NCBI RefSeq assembly: GCF_030913705.1
Contig: NZ_CP133190.1
Coordinates: forward strand, 2,046,001-2,110,000
Direction of reading: 5' to 3'
Length of the DNA stretch: 64,000 nucleotides
From: Anaerocolumna sp. MB42-C2
GTDB taxonomy: Bacteria; Bacillota; Clostridia; Lachnospirales; Lachnospiraceae
In this document: positions 8,147 to 18,600 of the stretch, piece after piece
Numbering within the stretch: the stretch's first letter is position 1
Layout of the letters: each line of letters starts with the position of its first letter
Program-made: the position numbers and the translations under genes
Notes under the pieces: generated by a model
Told to the model about the DNA's origin: nothing
Databases searched by the model: none
The model's input: only the letters and a program-made list of their open reading frames with translations

Positions 8147-9355
8147 TTATCCGATCTTCTTTTTATAATCCAAAGAATTTGTTATCATTTTATTATCCTT
8201 TACGGATAACATATTACTCAGGTAATCCATGGATTCGTACCTGAGTTTATCGAGTTTTCTGTTTACTTTATTAAAATCTATCTCTGCACTGCTATAGTTG
8301 AATTTAACATATTTTTTCTTTGAATTACCGTATTTCTTTTTCTGTATCAACCGGTCCTCCAGCCCGAACGTATGCAGAATATGTTCTATACGTGAGGACA
8401 TAGCCCCTCTGATTCTTTCTTCTGCTATTTCCACATAAAAATTACGGTTAAAATTAATGGAAAATGCGACTCCGTGAAAAGAATTAGTTACAATATACTT
8501 TCCATTTCGAATTTCCGTAAGCCATTCCACCGGTCCAACATCCACTCTGTAGTTTTCCTTTATATTTCTGTGAAGAGGTTTATTTAAAAGACGTATTGGG
8601 CAGTTTACCTTCTCCGATAATTCTCTTGCAAACTGCAGGAGACTTTCCGAATATTCAAGCATATAAACAATGATAACATTGTCCGTATTCGATTTCACAC
8701 CCATAAGTTCCGACCACTCTTCCTTTCTTAAAAGTAAAGTCGGATCCAATACAACTTTTGCCTCTCGATGTACCAGTTTAGATAATAAATCTGCACCAGC
8801 CGTTTCTCTTACGGAGAGATATCTAAAATCTGCAAGAAGTCTTTTATATTCCCTTAAATATTTATCAGGAATCTCCTTAATCCCGAAACTGGCTGCATAA
8901 CTGCCTTTCTTTTTACTTTCCGCTACAAAGTCCAGCAGGTAGTTTTTATCAAGAATTACTCTTCCACAGTTCCAGACCTGGTCACTGCCTGATATAAACA
9001 GATCATATTCATTATTTATGTATTTGATATTATCACTAGTAACCATTCTGCTTAAGTCATATCGTTTACGAAAAGTATTAAATTTAGCCGCAACAGCTTT
9101 TCTATTAAAAAAAAAGGTAGTTAATACCATACGTATAAATTCAAGATTTGAATATCCCTGGCGGTCAGGTGCCGCCCTCAGGAGACATTTGATTTTATTT
9201 TTCTGCCACAGATAAATATCTCTTAAGTTTTTTCTGTTATAATCGATAATATCGCAGTCGCACCCTAAACCTTTAACGGTTTTCTGCAGCGCATATGCCT
9301 GCAAAACTGCGCCGTAGTTATTCACTTTATGAAATGTAATTATACCTACTTTCAT
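8147..9355 (-). CDS. Polysaccharide pyruvyl transferase family protein
   Basis: The 402-residue protein has the CsaB/WcaK-type fold: N-terminal GIITFHKVNNYGAVLQAYAL, central DLFISGSDQVWN, and C-terminal YIVTNSFHGVAFSI with the conserved NSFHG block. It should transfer pyruvate from phosphoenolpyruvate to a sugar, or at least belongs to that family. The frame opens at GTG 9367, but the ATG at 9355 is preferred because GTGGGTG then serves as ribosome site. Directly upstream lies one copy of a hairpin leader motif (9361-9401) that occurs four more times in the window. Confidence 0.82.
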   Translation of the reverse strand: MKVGIITFHKVNNYGAVLQAYALQKTVKGLGCDCDIIDYNRKNLRDIYLWQKNKIKCLLRAAPDRQGYSNLEFIRMVLTTFFFNRKAVAAKFNTFRKRYDLSRMVTSDNIKYINNEYDLFISGSDQVWNCGRVILDKNYLLDFVAESKKKGSYAASFGIKEIPDKYLREYKRLLADFRYLSVRETAGADLLSKLVHREAKVVLDPTLLLRKEEWSELMGVKSNTDNVIIVYMLEYSESLLQFARELSEKVNCPIRLLNKPLHRNIKENYRVDVGPVEWLTEIRNGKYIVTNSFHGVAFSINFNRNFYVEIAEERIRGAMSSRIEHILHTFGLEDRLIQKKKYGNSKKKYVKFNYSSAEIDFNKVNRKLDKLRYESMDYLSNMLSVKDNKMITNSLDYKKKIG

Positions 9356-9360
9356 GTTTT

Positions 9361-9401
9361 CACCCACTTGTATAACGAATCTGTTAAACTTCGCTATTGC
9401 C
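9361..9401 (-). promoter_or_regulatory. Start-proximal hairpin motif, copy 1 (before the pyruvyl transferase gene)
   Basis: On the minus strand: GGCAATA, stem AGCGAA, loop, stem TTCGTT, then ATACAAGTGGGTG and the ATG. It matches the layout of the motif copies near 21480, 22490, 51690 and 51790: GGCNRTA, a hairpin, TATGYAATGGRGG, start. The stem sequence differs from the others while pairing is kept. Confidence 0.5.
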
Positions 9402-9422
9402 TTTACTGTTTACTAATCTTCT

Positions 9423-9461
9423 AGTACCCGGTATCCGAGACTTTTATGATTCTCCTGTACT
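9423..9461 (-). other. Intercistronic hairpin resembling the one at 14897-14942
   Basis: AGTAC (9423-9427) pairs with GTACT (9457-9461), and inside it GAGA (9437-9440) pairs with TCTC (9451-9454). The inner strand reads ATAAAAGTCTCGGATACC on the minus strand, similar to TTAAAAGCCTCGTATCC at 14897-14942. No T tract follows, so it is not a standard terminator. Confidence 0.35.
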
Positions 9462-9508
9462 TTTGGGGAACTAATCACCCTGTTATCATTTTTCCGTATT
9501 GCCGCCAT

Positions 9509-10321
9509 TCATTTATTGTTTCCCATATCCAAGGAATTAGATTTTTCTGATTTTGAATAAAACTTAGCTAAAAACTTAGCAATACACTCCGGCCAAAATC
9601 TGCGAAACATTTCATAATCCTCTTTTGAACGGATCTGATCCCCGATTATGGCTGTCGTGGCGGATTCCTCATGAATTCTGTGATAAGTTAAGATTCTGCT
9701 GCAATAGACATAATCGCCCTTTCGCCGTGACAGTTTCTCCCATGCCTGCCAGTCCTCATCAGAGCGGAAACCGACCAAAAAGACAGTATCAGGAAGATTA
9801 TCTTTACAAAAAGTCACCGAGGGGCAGCAAATAGGATTTCCAAAAGACAGGATTCTTCTTCTGACAAATTTACTTTTTTGTAAATATCGAACAGTAAGTG
9901 GTAATAACATCAGCCGTTTTATTTTTAACATGGTATTATTTTTTACGATTTTTCCTTGTCTTATTTCTGCGTAATCTGTAAAACCGATTAATGGATGCTC
10001 TGCCTGTTTCATCTCTTTTAACATAATTTCCGTATAATATTTGGAATATATGTCATCCTGATGAGCAATGGTTGCATATTTGGTGTCCGCTTGTTTATAT
10101 GCAAAATTCCAATCCTGCACAATTCCCTTATCTCCTGTGTTAATTCTCAGAGGTATCTCATATTTGTCTGCAAGACCGCATATATAACCATTTAAGGTTG
10201 ATGTTACCATAATCAGTTCAGAACCTACCGTCTGCTTAACTAAAGATTGAATACATTCCTCCAGAAACGGACTTTCCTCATAGGCACAAATAATATAGGT
10301 ATGTTCCCTGACCGTACTCAA
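9509..10321 (-). CDS. Glycosyltransferase family 2 protein
   Basis: The 270-residue protein has a GT-A fold start (TYIICAYEESPFLEECIQSLVKQT, residues 8-31) and a nucleotide-sugar site (TIAHQDDIYSKYY, with the DD of the DXD-like motif). No membrane segment is evident. It probably adds one sugar to the growing polysaccharide repeat unit. Start is TTG with GGAGAT 7 nt upstream. A palindromic element was inserted between this gene and the upstream DUF2304 gene. Confidence 0.83.
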   Translation of the reverse strand: MSTVREHTYIICAYEESPFLEECIQSLVKQTVGSELIMVTSTLNGYICGLADKYEIPLRINTGDKGIVQDWNFAYKQADTKYATIAHQDDIYSKYYTEIMLKEMKQAEHPLIGFTDYAEIRQGKIVKNNTMLKIKRLMLLPLTVRYLQKSKFVRRRILSFGNPICCPSVTFCKDNLPDTVFLVGFRSDEDWQAWEKLSRRKGDYVYCSRILTYHRIHEESATTAIIGDQIRSKEDYEMFRRFWPECIAKFLAKFYSKSEKSNSLDMGNNK

Positions 10322-10359
10322 TGCCGTATCTCCTTTTTCTTAATTATTTTAGATTAGGT

Positions 10360-10501
10360 AATTGCGAAACTCAAAATTTGTATTAATATTCCATGCAGTT
10401 CATACAATTTTAGAGCTGAATCTTGCCCTAAAAGGCAACTGAAGCTATAAAATTCGTATGAATTGTATGGAATATTTAGATAACTATATTGTTTTGCAAT
10501 T
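10360..10501. mobile_element. Palindromic MITE-like element, family B, complete copy (142 bp)
   Basis: The left arm starts AATTGCGAAAC and the right arm ends GTTTTGCAATT. The inner blocks AATATTCCATGCAGTTCATAC and GTATGAATTGTATGGAATAT are complementary with few mismatches, so the whole segment folds on itself. Near-identical 18/19-bp sequences (TTCTTAATTATTTTAGAT at 10337-10354, TTCTTAAATTATTTTAGAT at 10501-10519) flank it. A related left half is at 22580-22647. Removing it with one flank restores a compact intergenic gap. Confidence 0.7.
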
Positions 10502-10528
10502 TCTTAAATTATTTTAGATCGTTATCTG

Positions 10529-10909
10529 CTAATCCTGATGTGACGTATCTGCGGCATTCCTGCTCTCAAGGTCTCGTATTCTTTTTTCCATTAAAGCATT
10601 GTCCTGAACCAGCCGTTTTATTTGATCGCTTTGTTTTGAAACAATCGAAGTGATAGAAATTAATATTATTAAAATAAAAAATAAAATTATGGCAAATAGC
10701 CCATTACTGGCCAATTTAATATCCGCTATATGAATAAACCAGTTTAATATTTCGGGAAAAATAAGCAGTATTGCCATCCCTGCCCCGCCGAATATCCATA
10801 ATAAGGTATATTTTAATGAAAGAGTTTTCCTCTTTAATAGCGTAAAAATAAGTAAAAAGTATAAGGCCAAACCAATCGTTAAAAATAACCGAAGAGCTGA
10901 TGATATCAT
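10529..10909 (-). CDS. DUF2304 membrane protein
   Basis: This is a 126-residue protein with three hydrophobic segments (about 5-25, 34-54, 66-88) and a charged C-terminal helix. The spacing and the residues YTLLWIFGG are as in the DUF2304 family, which is almost always encoded beside a polyprenyl-phosphate-type GT2 enzyme. Here that partner is directly upstream (10927-11616), 17 bp away. A role in presenting or anchoring the glycosyltransferase product is inferred from this association only. The ribosome site GGGAGGAG precedes the ATG. Confidence 0.78.
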   Translation of the reverse strand: MISSALRLFLTIGLALYFLLIFTLLKRKTLSLKYTLLWIFGGAGMAILLIFPEILNWFIHIADIKLASNGLFAIILFFILIILISITSIVSKQSDQIKRLVQDNALMEKRIRDLESRNAADTSHQD

Positions 10910-10926
10910 ATGTAAACTCCTCCCTT

Positions 10927-11616
10927 TCAGAATTTAAGCCGATAGGTAAATATTGCAATTGATACTTTTATCATATAATAAATAGATTTCCAGGAATGAA
11001 TGGAACTGCTTCCCGCTTCTCTTTCATGCATAATGACAGGAACTTCTTTTATTCTGCCTTTATAAAAAGCTCCCGCAATAATTGCTTCCGGCTCAGGATA
11101 ATCCTGTGAATATTCTTCGGAATATATTTTAATAAATTTCCTGTTTACGGCACGAAATCCACTGGTAACATCTTTCACCCTGGTTCCGCTGCAGATTTTG
11201 ATTAACATACTTAAAAAATTAATGCCCATTCTTCTTAATCTGGATGACTGAAATCCCTGCTTTAATATAAAACGGGAACCGATTACAATATCGGCTTCCT
11301 CGTCCACAATGGGTTTTATTATATTTTCAATATATTTAGCATCATGCTGCCCATCACCATCCATTTGTACGGCAATATCATAATCATGCTCTATGGCATA
11401 GTGGTATCCGGCTTGAACCCCTCCCCCGATACCAAGATTAACAGGCAGAGAGATATAATGATATCCTTTCTCTTTACATACTGAGACAGTATTATCATTG
11501 GAACAATCATTTACTACTATATAATCAGCATAAGGAACATATTTCTTTAACTGGGTTATTACCTTTTCAATATTATGTTCTTCATTATAAACCGGTATTA
11601 TGATTAGTAACTTCAT
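10927..11616 (-). CDS. Glycosyltransferase family 2, polyprenyl-phosphate mannosyl/glucosyl transferase-like
   Basis: The 229-residue GT-A protein has IIPVYNEEHNIEKVI at the N terminus, DYIVVNDCSNDNT for the nucleotide, and VQMDGDGQHDAKYI carrying the DXD metal site, then GSRF and TSGFRAVN typical of DPM1-like enzymes. Such enzymes charge a lipid phosphate with a sugar for use outside the membrane, which fits the neighbouring DUF2304 protein and the large membrane protein at 12945-14720. The ATG is preceded by AAAGGTATGGGTG. Confidence 0.85.
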   Translation of the reverse strand: MKLLIIIPVYNEEHNIEKVITQLKKYVPYADYIVVNDCSNDNTVSVCKEKGYHYISLPVNLGIGGGVQAGYHYAIEHDYDIAVQMDGDGQHDAKYIENIIKPIVDEEADIVIGSRFILKQGFQSSRLRRMGINFLSMLIKICSGTRVKDVTSGFRAVNRKFIKIYSEEYSQDYPEPEAIIAGAFYKGRIKEVPVIMHEREAGSSSIHSWKSIYYMIKVSIAIFTYRLKF

Positions 11617-11679
11617 TTTGCACCCATACCTTTCAATGTCAGGTCCTTACTAATTATATAAGGAACCAATTAGGACAGT

Positions 11680-12924
11680 TTATCTTAATGTTTTAACTTT
11701 ATTTATAACAGTTAATACCAACACGCTCAAAAAGATCAGAAACAAAATAATACTTGATATAAAACAGACAACGGAAGCACCGAATATATTGTATTTTTGC
11801 ACCAGAACTGGACTGATCACTGTCGTAATAACGGAAGCCGCCGCATAACCGGCAAGCAGGATTACCTGTTTACGCATTGCCGTAAGCACATGGAATAACA
11901 GATAGACACATGCTCCAAAACCGCCGCTTATCAATAACAGAATTAACTCATTCCGGTATTTCATTAAATCTACTCCGTAAACAAAGGTCAGAACATCAAT
12001 TCCAATTAAATATCCGGTCGCAACAACAACTACTGTTATAACTAATATGCCCATCATTAATCGAAATATATAAAAAACAAAGTTTTTTATCTGGTTTTGT
12101 TCCCATTTGATTGCAATGTCTGTTAATAAAGGTTTAAAAATAAATTCGCTGAATAAATTAATCACAAACGCAGGCATAAACAAAATATTAAAAAAAGCTT
12201 GTATTTCTTCCGTCAAATAACGATCTATCATATATTTAGGTATATTATTAATATAAAGTGCTAAAAAACTGCCGATAAATAATGGAAAGCAGTTTATGAA
12301 TAAAGTAATCAGTTCTTTTTTATTCAGTTCTAATTTTACGTCAGTTATTTTTTTAGCAGTTGGTACATTTATAACAAAGCAGGCTGCTACTGACAGAAGC
12401 CCGGTAATTATACATGTTAACAAAAGATCTTTTGTTATTACTAATAGGATAATAAAAGCGCAGAGGGTGATTAAATTTCTTGCGGTTAAATATTTCCCGG
12501 CGATATCGATACGGCCGTTCTGCTGAAATAAACCATGAAAAACATCCTCCAGGGCATCCGCCATCTTTATGATACAAATACTAAAAACAATGGCCGCTTT
12601 CATAAAGGTATAACCACTCCAGATAACGTAAACTATACTGATTATCAGCATGAGGGCACAGGTCAAAATACGGGAAAGATAATAGGTGGAAAACTTTACA
12701 GAACCTTTCATATCTGTAGCCTGATAAACCCTCATACCATATCTTCCGATGGTTAACATTAATTGTGCATTAGCAAATCCCAGGGCAAAAATACCCGCAT
12801 TAAAATCTCCGCATATTCTTGTTACAAATATTAACAGCAAAAAGGAAGTGCCTGCATTGCACATGATTCCCATTGTATTCCAAATAAACTTACTTGCATT
12901 CCGGGTTATCTTTATGGGGCTCAC
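11680..12924 (-). CDS. Oligosaccharide flippase family protein (Wzx-like)
   Basis: The 414-residue protein has about 12 predicted membrane helices and an N-terminal block (KFIWNTMGIMCNAGTSFLLL) like that of the polysaccharide biosynthesis/MATE superfamily flippases. It probably flips lipid-linked repeat units across the membrane. Start is GTG at 12924 with a weak GAGA site. It begins 20 bp after the stop of the upstream membrane protein gene, in one operon. Confidence 0.82.
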   Translation of the reverse strand: MSPIKITRNASKFIWNTMGIMCNAGTSFLLLIFVTRICGDFNAGIFALGFANAQLMLTIGRYGMRVYQATDMKGSVKFSTYYLSRILTCALMLIISIVYVIWSGYTFMKAAIVFSICIIKMADALEDVFHGLFQQNGRIDIAGKYLTARNLITLCAFIILLVITKDLLLTCIITGLLSVAACFVINVPTAKKITDVKLELNKKELITLFINCFPLFIGSFLALYINNIPKYMIDRYLTEEIQAFFNILFMPAFVINLFSEFIFKPLLTDIAIKWEQNQIKNFVFYIFRLMMGILVITVVVVATGYLIGIDVLTFVYGVDLMKYRNELILLLISGGFGACVYLLFHVLTAMRKQVILLAGYAAASVITTVISPVLVQKYNIFGASVVCFISSIILFLIFLSVLVLTVINKVKTLR

Positions 12925-12944
12925 TTTTATCTATCTCTTCTCTC

Positions 12945-14720
12945 TTATTCTTCTTGTACTCTTGAATATAAATAATACCTTTTTAAATTAAGATTTACCT
13001 TTTCATACCCTTTAATGGAAAACCATTTATTTGTTAGAATATATTTTGGATAATCTATGGCAGCATCATGAAACTGATGGTTAAAACTATACAGGTTAAG
13101 ATCCCAGAAAGAATCATCGGGATAATCCTTAATATATTTGGTGAAATCCTCTGTCTTAGAATAATAATAGTCCGGGCGTTTTAAGAATGTTTCCAGTTTA
13201 GCATCCGAAACATTCTTATCCGAAATAATTAATAAGGATCTCCAGTTAAAATCCGGCTGCTGTTCATCTAAATATTCATTAATTGCCAGCGCATCCGAGT
13301 TTTTATTGACTGAATTTTGTTTATCATTATAAATATAAATATAGGTATATAGATTATTTATAATGCCGGATGATAATAATCCTATCACCAAAAGAGCATA
13401 AAATAATTTAATCTTCTTTTTATATAAAAGGTAGATTCCAACCGAAATCCCGATAATAACCAGCATACGCAAGGTATTAACCATCATCTCGCTGTCAAAA
13501 AGGTACTTAATATAATTAGCACCTACACAGTCTATGGTTGACCCTTCGGCAGGCATAATGCTGATATACCCTAATAACAATACGTATAACAAAGAAATAG
13601 CTATAATGGAATTATTAAATTTTATTATTTTTACTTTGTCATAAATACTGAATAATACTATTAATAACGGCACAATCAGATAGAACATATATCGGAAATG
13701 GAACCGGTGCATTACCTCATCTAAATTTTCAGCCGGTATGATTCTAAGACAGATAACCATAATAGTTGAGAATAAAATAGTACCAATCAGCAAAAATAAT
13801 TTACCTTCTTTTTTATTCAAAAACTTACCAAAAGATAAAGGTAAGGTAATTGTGAAATATCCAAAGTATAAGGTCGATAATAACAAATAAGATAAAGTAG
13901 GGAAAACCAATCTGCTTAACAAATAACTATCAAACATATTCTGCAAAATGGCAATAATGGTTGTTTCGGCAGAGGATTCTTTAGAGATTCCATTTACAAG
14001 GTTGAAAAAGACATCATATGCCACCTTTAATACCATAAAAGTCGTTACAAAATACAGTAAACTAATCAGACATTTTTTTCTGTTTCCTTTATCAAAAACC
14101 AAAAACTGCAATATATAATATAAAGCTACTCCTGCAAAAATATTAAGTGCCATTTGTTTACATAAGCTGACCAGGAAAATATAACTGCTTAAAAAAATAA
14201 TATTTCTTAACTTATACTGGTTTTTTAATATAATTACAATGAAAATATAAAAAAACCAGATTACCATTGGATAATACAGGTTCTCCTGTAGTATCTTGGT
14301 TGTATAGTACATTTCCGGTACCATAATGCTTAAAAAGGCAATAATATAGGAGCGAAACCGGTTATTCAGAAATTTCTCTGACATGAAATAAGCAGGAAAT
14401 AAAACGGAGCTCATTAAAACCGAATTAATTCCCACTGCAATATGATATTGTGTCTGTACGTTGCCCAATATATGGGAAATGGATAATACAATGGAGTATA
14501 ATATTTCCTTATAACTTAATATATCATTTCGAAAATTACTCCCCAAATGATAATATATGGATTTGCTTAAATTCCAATGCAATAATTCATCATAAAAAAC
14601 ATTCATCTGGCCGCATAGGATTCCTAAGCCAGTCCGTACTATAACACTGAAAATAAATGTTAGAATTAAAATAATATATATATTATGGCCTTTTTCAATA
14701 AATGCTTTTATTTTTGACAT
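12945..14720 (-). CDS. Large multi-spanning membrane protein, probable lipid-sugar-dependent glycosyltransferase
   Basis: The 591-residue protein has at least ten hydrophobic helices, a conserved-looking first loop GQMNVFYDELLHWNLSKSIYY with acidic residues, and a soluble C-terminal region of about 110 residues. This architecture (acidic pair in the first outer loop, multi-helix body, C-terminal domain) resembles GT-C enzymes that use polyprenyl-phosphate sugars. The family could not be named from sequence alone; a polymerase role is the alternative. It is the first gene of the compact glycan operon reading left. Confidence 0.6.
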   Translation of the reverse strand: MSKIKAFIEKGHNIYIILILTFIFSVIVRTGLGILCGQMNVFYDELLHWNLSKSIYYHLGSNFRNDILSYKEILYSIVLSISHILGNVQTQYHIAVGINSVLMSSVLFPAYFMSEKFLNNRFRSYIIAFLSIMVPEMYYTTKILQENLYYPMVIWFFYIFIVIILKNQYKLRNIIFLSSYIFLVSLCKQMALNIFAGVALYYILQFLVFDKGNRKKCLISLLYFVTTFMVLKVAYDVFFNLVNGISKESSAETTIIAILQNMFDSYLLSRLVFPTLSYLLLSTLYFGYFTITLPLSFGKFLNKKEGKLFLLIGTILFSTIMVICLRIIPAENLDEVMHRFHFRYMFYLIVPLLIVLFSIYDKVKIIKFNNSIIAISLLYVLLLGYISIMPAEGSTIDCVGANYIKYLFDSEMMVNTLRMLVIIGISVGIYLLYKKKIKLFYALLVIGLLSSGIINNLYTYIYIYNDKQNSVNKNSDALAINEYLDEQQPDFNWRSLLIISDKNVSDAKLETFLKRPDYYYSKTEDFTKYIKDYPDDSFWDLNLYSFNHQFHDAAIDYPKYILTNKWFSIKGYEKVNLNLKRYYLYSRVQEE

Positions 14721-14896
14721 AATTTTCGCTTTCGTCGTATGAGTAATTTCTTGTTTTAACTATATCTATTCTCGTTTTATACTATATCTATTCTTTCCAA
14801 AAAGTATTAATTAAACATTACTGATTATACCTATTATTTAAATAACATGTCAATAGTATATCCATTGGATTTTATAAATTATTTGGTAATTTTTTG

Positions 14897-14942
14897 TGTC
14901 CTCGGATACGAGGCTTTTAAATCACTTGCCTTTCCGGGGACA
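14897..14942 (-). other. Long intercistronic hairpin upstream of the membrane protein gene
   Basis: TGTCCTCGGA (14897-14906) pairs with TCCGGGGACA (14933-14942) with one mismatch, and an inner AGGC/GCCT stem continues it. It begins 3 bp from the stop of the ferritin-like gene. There is no T tract on the minus strand after it. Its inner strand resembles the hairpin at 9423-9461. Confidence 0.4.
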
Positions 14943-14944
14943 AT

Positions 14945-15406
14945 TCATACCAGTTTATTAAATGGACGGAGATTTGCAAGCTGCCTGTTTTCCTCCTTTA
15001 AGAGGAATGTTAAAATCTCATGAAAATACGGTGGAATTGACGAAGCGCTTGACATTTCAATAATTTGAGAAAGCAGAAATATCTGTTTATTTTCATTATC
15101 AATCGCTTTTGCTATTAATTGACCCGGTGTAACTATTCCATAATTATTCAACGCCTGTTTCATATTAATAAGAAGATAATTAACATAACCCATTAGTTCA
15201 TCTCCAATTGGATATTCTTCCTTTGCCTCCTCATCTCTTATAAGATTGCTGTATACCTCTATATGTTTTCTTTCTTCTGACACAAGGATAGCTGCGGTAT
15301 TTTTCAGTGCAAAATTTTGATTTTCTAGGAAATGCTCATAAAATTTTTCAAGGTAAAAACCTAAATCCAATAATTTGTGCAATAAATCTGTATTTGTATT
15401 TTTCAT
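14945..15406 (-). CDS. Small ferritin-like helical protein, function unknown
   Basis: The 153-residue, all-helical protein has four helices carrying acidic residues in a rubrerythrin/ferritin-like rhythm: FYLEKFYEHFLE (17-28), SEERKH (43-48, the usual ExxH metal pair), DNENKQIFLLSQI and LLKEENRQLANL. The last helix has Asn where a His would be expected, so a complete di-iron site is uncertain. It may be a degenerate ferritin-like protein. It shares strand with the glycan cluster but is separated by about 220 bp and a hairpin. Confidence 0.55.
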   Translation of the reverse strand: MKNTNTDLLHKLLDLGFYLEKFYEHFLENQNFALKNTAAILVSEERKHIEVYSNLIRDEEAKEEYPIGDELMGYVNYLLINMKQALNNYGIVTPGQLIAKAIDNENKQIFLLSQIIEMSSASSIPPYFHEILTFLLKEENRQLANLRPFNKLV

Positions 15407-15648
15407 ATTAACCCCTCAACTTTTATTGACTATAACATTATATATTATTTCTGAAAATTTACAATCGTAACAATTAAAAAGATTGATTTATTATTATATA
15501 AAATGACGAAAAGTTACTTTATTCATTATTAATCTATCTAAATCTTGTATATTTTCTTGCCGGCATGTCAACAGAATGGTTTCCTTTTCAATTGTAATTT
15601 TTTGGTAATTGTGATACTATGAGAAAAATCATAGAGAGAGGGATATAA

Positions 15649-18600
15649 ATGAGAAAGAAACTTACAGCAGCTTTAACGGCCCTGGTATTTGTTTTTACGT
15701 CAATAACCACATACCCGGTTACTTATGCCAAAGCCGCAGGAACAACCCAGGAAGTAAAGTCTTTTACAAAAGCCGAAAACTCTAAAGAAATTAAGAAAAA
15801 TACCATAAACAGAAAAATTTTTGAAAAGAATTATGCACCGGAAGATGAAGTTACCGTAATCGTAGAATTAAAGCAGATGCCTCTTCTGGAACATTTTGAA
15901 ACTACTCAGTCTGAGAGACAATTTAAAAGCAGCAGACCAGTCAGTTTTGATGAATATGCCGAAACGGAGGAAGCGGAACAAATAACCGGCGGATTATTGA
16001 AACAGCAGAAAAATGTTACTGATAAAATTAAGGCTTTAAAATCCGAAAAAAATACTGCAGATGTAATCTATAATTACACCGCAGTTATGAACGGTTTTGC
16101 AATTAAGGTAAAGTATAAATCCCTGGAGGATATTAAAAAATTACCTAATGTAAAGTCCGCGTACATAGCAGGAAGTTATGAAAAGATCGAACCGGTAATG
16201 GATACCAGTACCGATACTATCGGTGCCGTGTCTACCTGGGATATGGGTCTGACTGGTAAGGGTACCATTGTAGCCGTATTAGACACCGGCCTTGATACCG
16301 GCCATAAAGGGTTTCAAAAAGAACCTTCTTCCCCCAAGTTTACGAAACAGGATATCCAGCAAAAAATTGAAGGCAGTGCGGGTTTAAACTCCGGTATCGC
16401 TAACGCAGATGATACTTATGTAAGTCCAAAAATACCTTATGCTTTCGATTACGCTGATTGCGATACAGAAGTAACTCCCACAGAGGAGTCAGTAGAACAA
16501 AACGGTAATGATCATGGTACCCATGTTGCAGGTATCATAGCCGCACCGGACGGGGATGGGGATGAGGTTACCGGCGTAGCACCGGATGCCCAATTAATGA
16601 TAATGAAAGTATTCAGTGATGAAATTGGTGAAACTAACGCATATACGGAAGATATTCTGGCCGCCCTGGATGATACGGTAATACTGGGAGCAGACGTAAT
16701 CAATATGAGTTTAGGTTCGCCAAGCGGATTCACTAAAGAAGGGGATGACTCTGTTAACGATGTGTATAACCGAATCGCAGGAGTCGGTATTAACCTGGCG
16801 GTTTCCGCAGGTAATAGCTACAGTTCCTCCTATCACAATGGATTAGAGGGAACTTCTTTATCCGGCAATCCAGATACTTCCGTTGTGGGTTCACCCTCTA
16901 CCTATAATGCTTCCACTTCCGTAGCCAGTGTGATTAATGCTAATTATCATGCGTCTTACTTTGAACTGGAGGAGGAGAAAATACCCTATACAGAGACAGC
17001 GGCAGGCGGACAGCCTTACTTTCGTGACTTAAGTGTTGCGTCCGGCGGTGCAATTGAATTTGTACCGGTACCTAATGCAGGTGAACCGGAGGATTACGAT
17101 GAAATCAATGTAAATGGCAAAATTGCCTTAGTAAAAAGAGGCGCTATTTCATTTAATGACAAATTATTAAATGCTGTTTCAGGTGGGGCTATTGGTATCG
17201 TAGTTTATAACAATCAGCCCGGAACTATCTCCATGGCAATATCAGATTATGTAATCCCAGCTGTTTCCATTACGGAGGAAGACGGAGAAAAGTTACTGGA
17301 GGCGGAGGACAAAACCCTTACTATCACCGGTGAAACAGGAACTTTTCCAGATGACCGGGCAAATCGACTTTCGGATTTCTCCTCCTGGGGTGTAACTCCT
17401 GATTTAAAACTCAAACCGGAAATTTCCGCACCAGGTGAAAATATCTATTCCACTCTGCCATTTGATAAATATGGCAGTATGAGCGGAACTTCTATGGCAG
17501 CTCCCCATATAGCCGGTACCTTTGCACTGATGAAACAATACCTGAATAATTCGCTTAATTTCTCTACAGATTATGAGAAATCGGAACTGGCAAACGATTT
17601 GTTAATGAGTTCAGCTGCTCCTGCCGTCAATTCCGACGGGATCTATTATTCCCCTCGTAAACAAGGCAGTGGTATTGTCAATGTATATAATGCAGTAAAT
17701 ACAGCTGCTTATCTTTATGTTCCTGAGGAAGCTGACCAAAGACCCAAATTAAATCTTGGAGATGATGTTTTAAAGACCGGTTTTTTTAGAGAATCCTTTC
17801 ATATAAAATCTGTTACCGGCTCTGCTATTACTTTCGTCCCTCTGGCAAACACATTAACAGAAACCGGACTTGAAACAGATTTGGGAAATGCTCTTGGTGA
17901 AACTCCTCAAGATATCAGCTCAGATACGGAAGTAGAGTTTACCGTCAACGGGGAAGCAACCGATATTATTACAGTAGATCCAGGAGACGATGTGGAGGTA
18001 TCCGTATCAATACAATTATCCGATGATTTAAAAGAAGAATTAGATTCAAGCTTTGAAAACGGAGAATTTATCGATGGTTTTATCCGCTTAGAATCAAAAG
18101 AAACCAATTATGATTTAACTATACCGTTTATGGGATTCTTTGGTGACTGGACGCAGGCGCCGCTGTTTGATTCCGGTTCCGCTAATGACTTGCAAGGCTA
18201 TCAGCAGAATATTCATGCACTTTATACCGATGACGGAAACAGTTACTTAGGCGTAAATCCATTTGACCAGGATGCATATGCTTTAATCGGGAATTACAAT
18301 CCATATATTTACCCCGAATATTATGAATTATTCACACCCAGAGCAGATCTGGATAAAATAGCCATCTCCCCCAATTACGATGGTTCCTTCGACAGGTTGG
18401 ATATAGCGCAAATAAGCTTATTAAGAAATGCCAAAAACCTCAATTGGTCTATAACGGATGAAAACAACCATGTTATAGTTTCAGATTCCTATGCCTATAT
18501 GCCAAAAACTACCTATGATCCTAATTCAGATTATGTGATACCTACTTATTTTAAGAATATTTACTGGGACGGAACAGATGAAGACGGTAATATATTAGAG

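Noticed and set aside
10716..10958. 80-codon minus-strand frame overlapping DUF2304 and GT2
   Set aside because: It lies out of frame across two well-supported genes.
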